Shown piece after piece: positions 5,795 to 7,197 of a stretch of 7,197 bases of DNA. The stretch is taken from positions 1 to 7,197 of the forward strand of contig CBFDBC010000192.1 of NCBI GenBank assembly GCA_965602945.1, in the 5' to 3' direction. The notes under the pieces are model-generated. The model was not told where the DNA came from. It ran no database searches and was given only the letters and a program-made list of their open reading frames with translations. Every line of letters starts with the position of its first letter. The first letter of the stretch is position 1. The stretch comes from JAUXEH01 sp965602945. GTDB taxonomy: Bacteria > Acidobacteriota > Aminicenantia > Aminicenantales > Aminicenantaceae. The position numbers were made by a program, and so were the translations under genes.

Positions 5795-7197
5795 TCAATC
5801 CTTCAGATATTGGGCCAGCCAGTCGAGCATGGTCCGCCACCACAGCTCGGCGTTGCGGGGCCGGGATATGAAATGGCCCTCATCCGGGAAATAGAGCAGC
5901 CGGGACGGCACATCCTGCCTCTGTAGGGCCGTGAACAGCTGGAATCCCTGGGTGACCGGCACACGGAAATCCAGCTGGCCGTGGATGACCAGGCAGGGGG
6001 TCTCGAAATCCTGGACAAATGCGCTGGGCGACCACTTGCTGTACTGCTCCGGGCTGGTCCAGGGTGTGCCCAGGAACTCCCACTCCGGGAACCACAGCTC
6101 TTCGGTCGCGCCGTGCATGGACCTGAGGTCGAAGACACCAGCGTGCGATATGAGGCAGCGGTAGCGGTTGCTGCGGCCCTCTATCCAGTTGATCATGTAT
6201 CCACCGTAGGAGGCTCCGGCCGCGGAAAGGCGGGCAGCGTCGATGAATGCATATTCATTCAGCAGAAAATCCAGGCCCTTTTCGAGGTCCACATAGGGTT
6301 TCCCACCCCAGTCCCCGCTGATGGAATCCGTGAATCCCTGTCCGTAGCCTGTGCTGCCGTGGAAGTTGATCATGGCCACAACGTATCCGGGGGCGGCGAA
6401 CATTTGGGCGTTCCAACGGAAGTGGAAGTTGTCCATCCAGGCCCCCTGTGGCCCCCCGTGAATGAGCATCACCAAGGGGTATTTGGAGGAGGGGTCGAAG
6501 TCGGGAGGCTTGACCAGGAGGCCGTGGACGTTTTCGCCCCGGGCTCCCTGAAAAATGAAGTCCTCCAGGGGTTCCATCCCAAGCGTCTGGAGGAGAGCGT
6601 CGTTGGTGTGGGTCAGCTTGGTCTCAGATAAGCTGCCGATGTCCAGGACGAAGACCTCCGGCGGGAAGTTGATGGCCTGTCCCATGAAGACCAGGGCTTT
6701 GCCGTCCGGCGTAGGCCGGGGCGAGCCGATCAGGCGTTGTTTCACGAGGTAATGCACACCGCCGGATGCCAAATCCGCTGCAGCCAGCCCGTTCCTTGCC
6801 CGGTCCTGGTAAGTAAAGTTGATCTGTTTGCCATCCGGGTTCCAGAAGATGTCGCCAACCGAGAAATCGGCGTCAGGGGTCAGGCTGCGGCTGGCTCCCT
6901 GCTTGCGGTCGAAGAGCATGAGCTGGTAGCGGTCGGCCTCGAACCCGGGCCGTGCCATGGCCCGATACGCCAGGAAGCGGCCATCGGGCGAGTAGGCGAT
7001 CCCGTTGTCGTTGGCCCGGTTGTCGGTGATCCGTATTAGGTTTTTCCCATCAAGAGAATTGATGAAGACATCGTTGTTGGTACCCAGGCCCTTCCTGAGT
7101 TCGGGATCGATGTTGCGCACGAAGGCTATCTCGGTCCCATCCGGAGAAAAGGCATAGTCCTGCGCGCTGCCCAGCGAGATGGGGGCGTGTCGAAATC
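5795..7197 (-). CDS. S9 family prolyl oligopeptidase (DPP5/acylaminoacyl-peptidase-like), 5' end missing
   Basis: The last 466 residues of a serine peptidase; family members are usually about 650-700 residues, so roughly a third, including any signal peptide, lies beyond the right edge. The visible N-terminal part is beta-propeller with repeated PD40-type blades (AFSPDGTEIAF, AYSPDGRFLAY, FWNPDGKQINF). The C-terminal alpha/beta-hydrolase domain starts near YPLVMLIHGGPQG (oxyanion region). It has the nucleophile Ser in GASYGGYM (fragment residue 329, codon 6211-6209), Asp in HGQLDFRVP (residue 409) and His in DEGHF (residue 441), so the triad is complete. GDWGGKPYVDLEKGLD is typical of the S9C/DPP5-like subgroup, which removes dipeptides or acyl-amino acids from short peptides, often in the periplasm. 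A GTG at 7120 is internal: the frame continues to the edge with good blade sequence. It converges on the M23 gene with a 65-bp gap. Confidence 0.92.
   Translation of the reverse strand, partial: FRHAPISLGSAQDYAFSPDGTEIAFVRNIDPELRKGLGTNNDVFINSLDGKNLIRITDNRANDNGIAYSPDGRFLAYRAMARPGFEADRYQLMLFDRKQGASRSLTPDADFSVGDIFWNPDGKQINFTYQDRARNGLAAADLASGGVHYLVKQRLIGSPRPTPDGKALVFMGQAINFPPEVFVLDIGSLSETKLTHTNDALLQTLGMEPLEDFIFQGARGENVHGLLVKPPDFDPSSKYPLVMLIHGGPQGAWMDNFHFRWNAQMFAAPGYVVAMINFHGSTGYGQGFTDSISGDWGGKPYVDLEKGLDFLLNEYAFIDAARLSAAGASYGGYMINWIEGRSNRYRCLISHAGVFDLRSMHGATEELWFPEWEFLGTPWTSPEQYSKWSPSAFVQDFETPCLVIHGQLDFRVPVTQGFQLFTALQRQDVPSRLLYFPDEGHFISRPRNAELWWRTMLDWLAQYLKD

Noticed and set aside
5981..6631. Plus-strand open frame (216 codons) opposite the S9 peptidase
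   Set aside because: Shadow frame opposite an intact catalytic domain with a full triad.
1..7197. tRNA, rRNA, CRISPR array, insertion sequence or phage genes
   Set aside because: No cloverleaf or rRNA sequence, no regularly spaced repeats, no transposase or integrase motifs and no terminal inverted repeats were seen by eye.

Overview
The window is GC-rich (about 60% by eye) and densely coded, with six recognisable protein genes and no RNA gene, mobile element or CRISPR array that I can see. A KdtA/WaaA fragment indicates a Gram-negative organism that makes Kdo-containing LPS. An oxygen-sensitive radical SAM sulfatase maturase suggests an anaerobe. Twin-arginine (Tat) signals, an exported D-aminoacylase and an S9 peptidase suggest a peptide-degrading heterotroph. 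The mix resembles Acidobacteriota/Aminicenantes-type or deltaproteobacterial genomes, but that placement is inference.

Layout, left to right: (1) the 3' end of kdtA on +, ending at 350. (2) A convergent two-gene minus-strand unit, transcribed from about 2883 down to 362: an anaerobic sulfatase-maturase-like radical SAM/SPASM protein with a SEC-C zinc-binding tail, then a divergent alanine racemase with a twin-arginine N-terminus. (3) A divergent intergenic region of about 246 bp (2884-3129) with a G-quadruplex-type run, a TA-rich promoter candidate and small dyads. (4) A plus-strand pair overlapping by ATGA: a Tat-exported, probably lipid-anchored N-acyl-D-amino-acid deacylase and a secreted M23 (LytM) endopeptidase. 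(5) A convergent minus-strand S9 prolyl-oligopeptidase-family gene (DPP5/acylaminoacyl-peptidase-like) whose 5' end lies beyond the window.

A possible theme is extracytoplasmic processing of peptides containing D-amino acids, for example peptidoglycan stems. M23 could cut peptide cross-links, the S9 enzyme could trim peptides, the D-aminoacylase could release free D-amino acids from N-acyl forms, and the racemase could interconvert D and L forms. The motifs for each enzyme are visible; their joint function is a hypothesis. The points most worth a second look are the racemase's altered active-site motifs and export signal, the SEC-C tail on a sulfatase maturase with no sulfatase nearby, and two GC-rich hairpins at the internal junctions of the two gene pairs.
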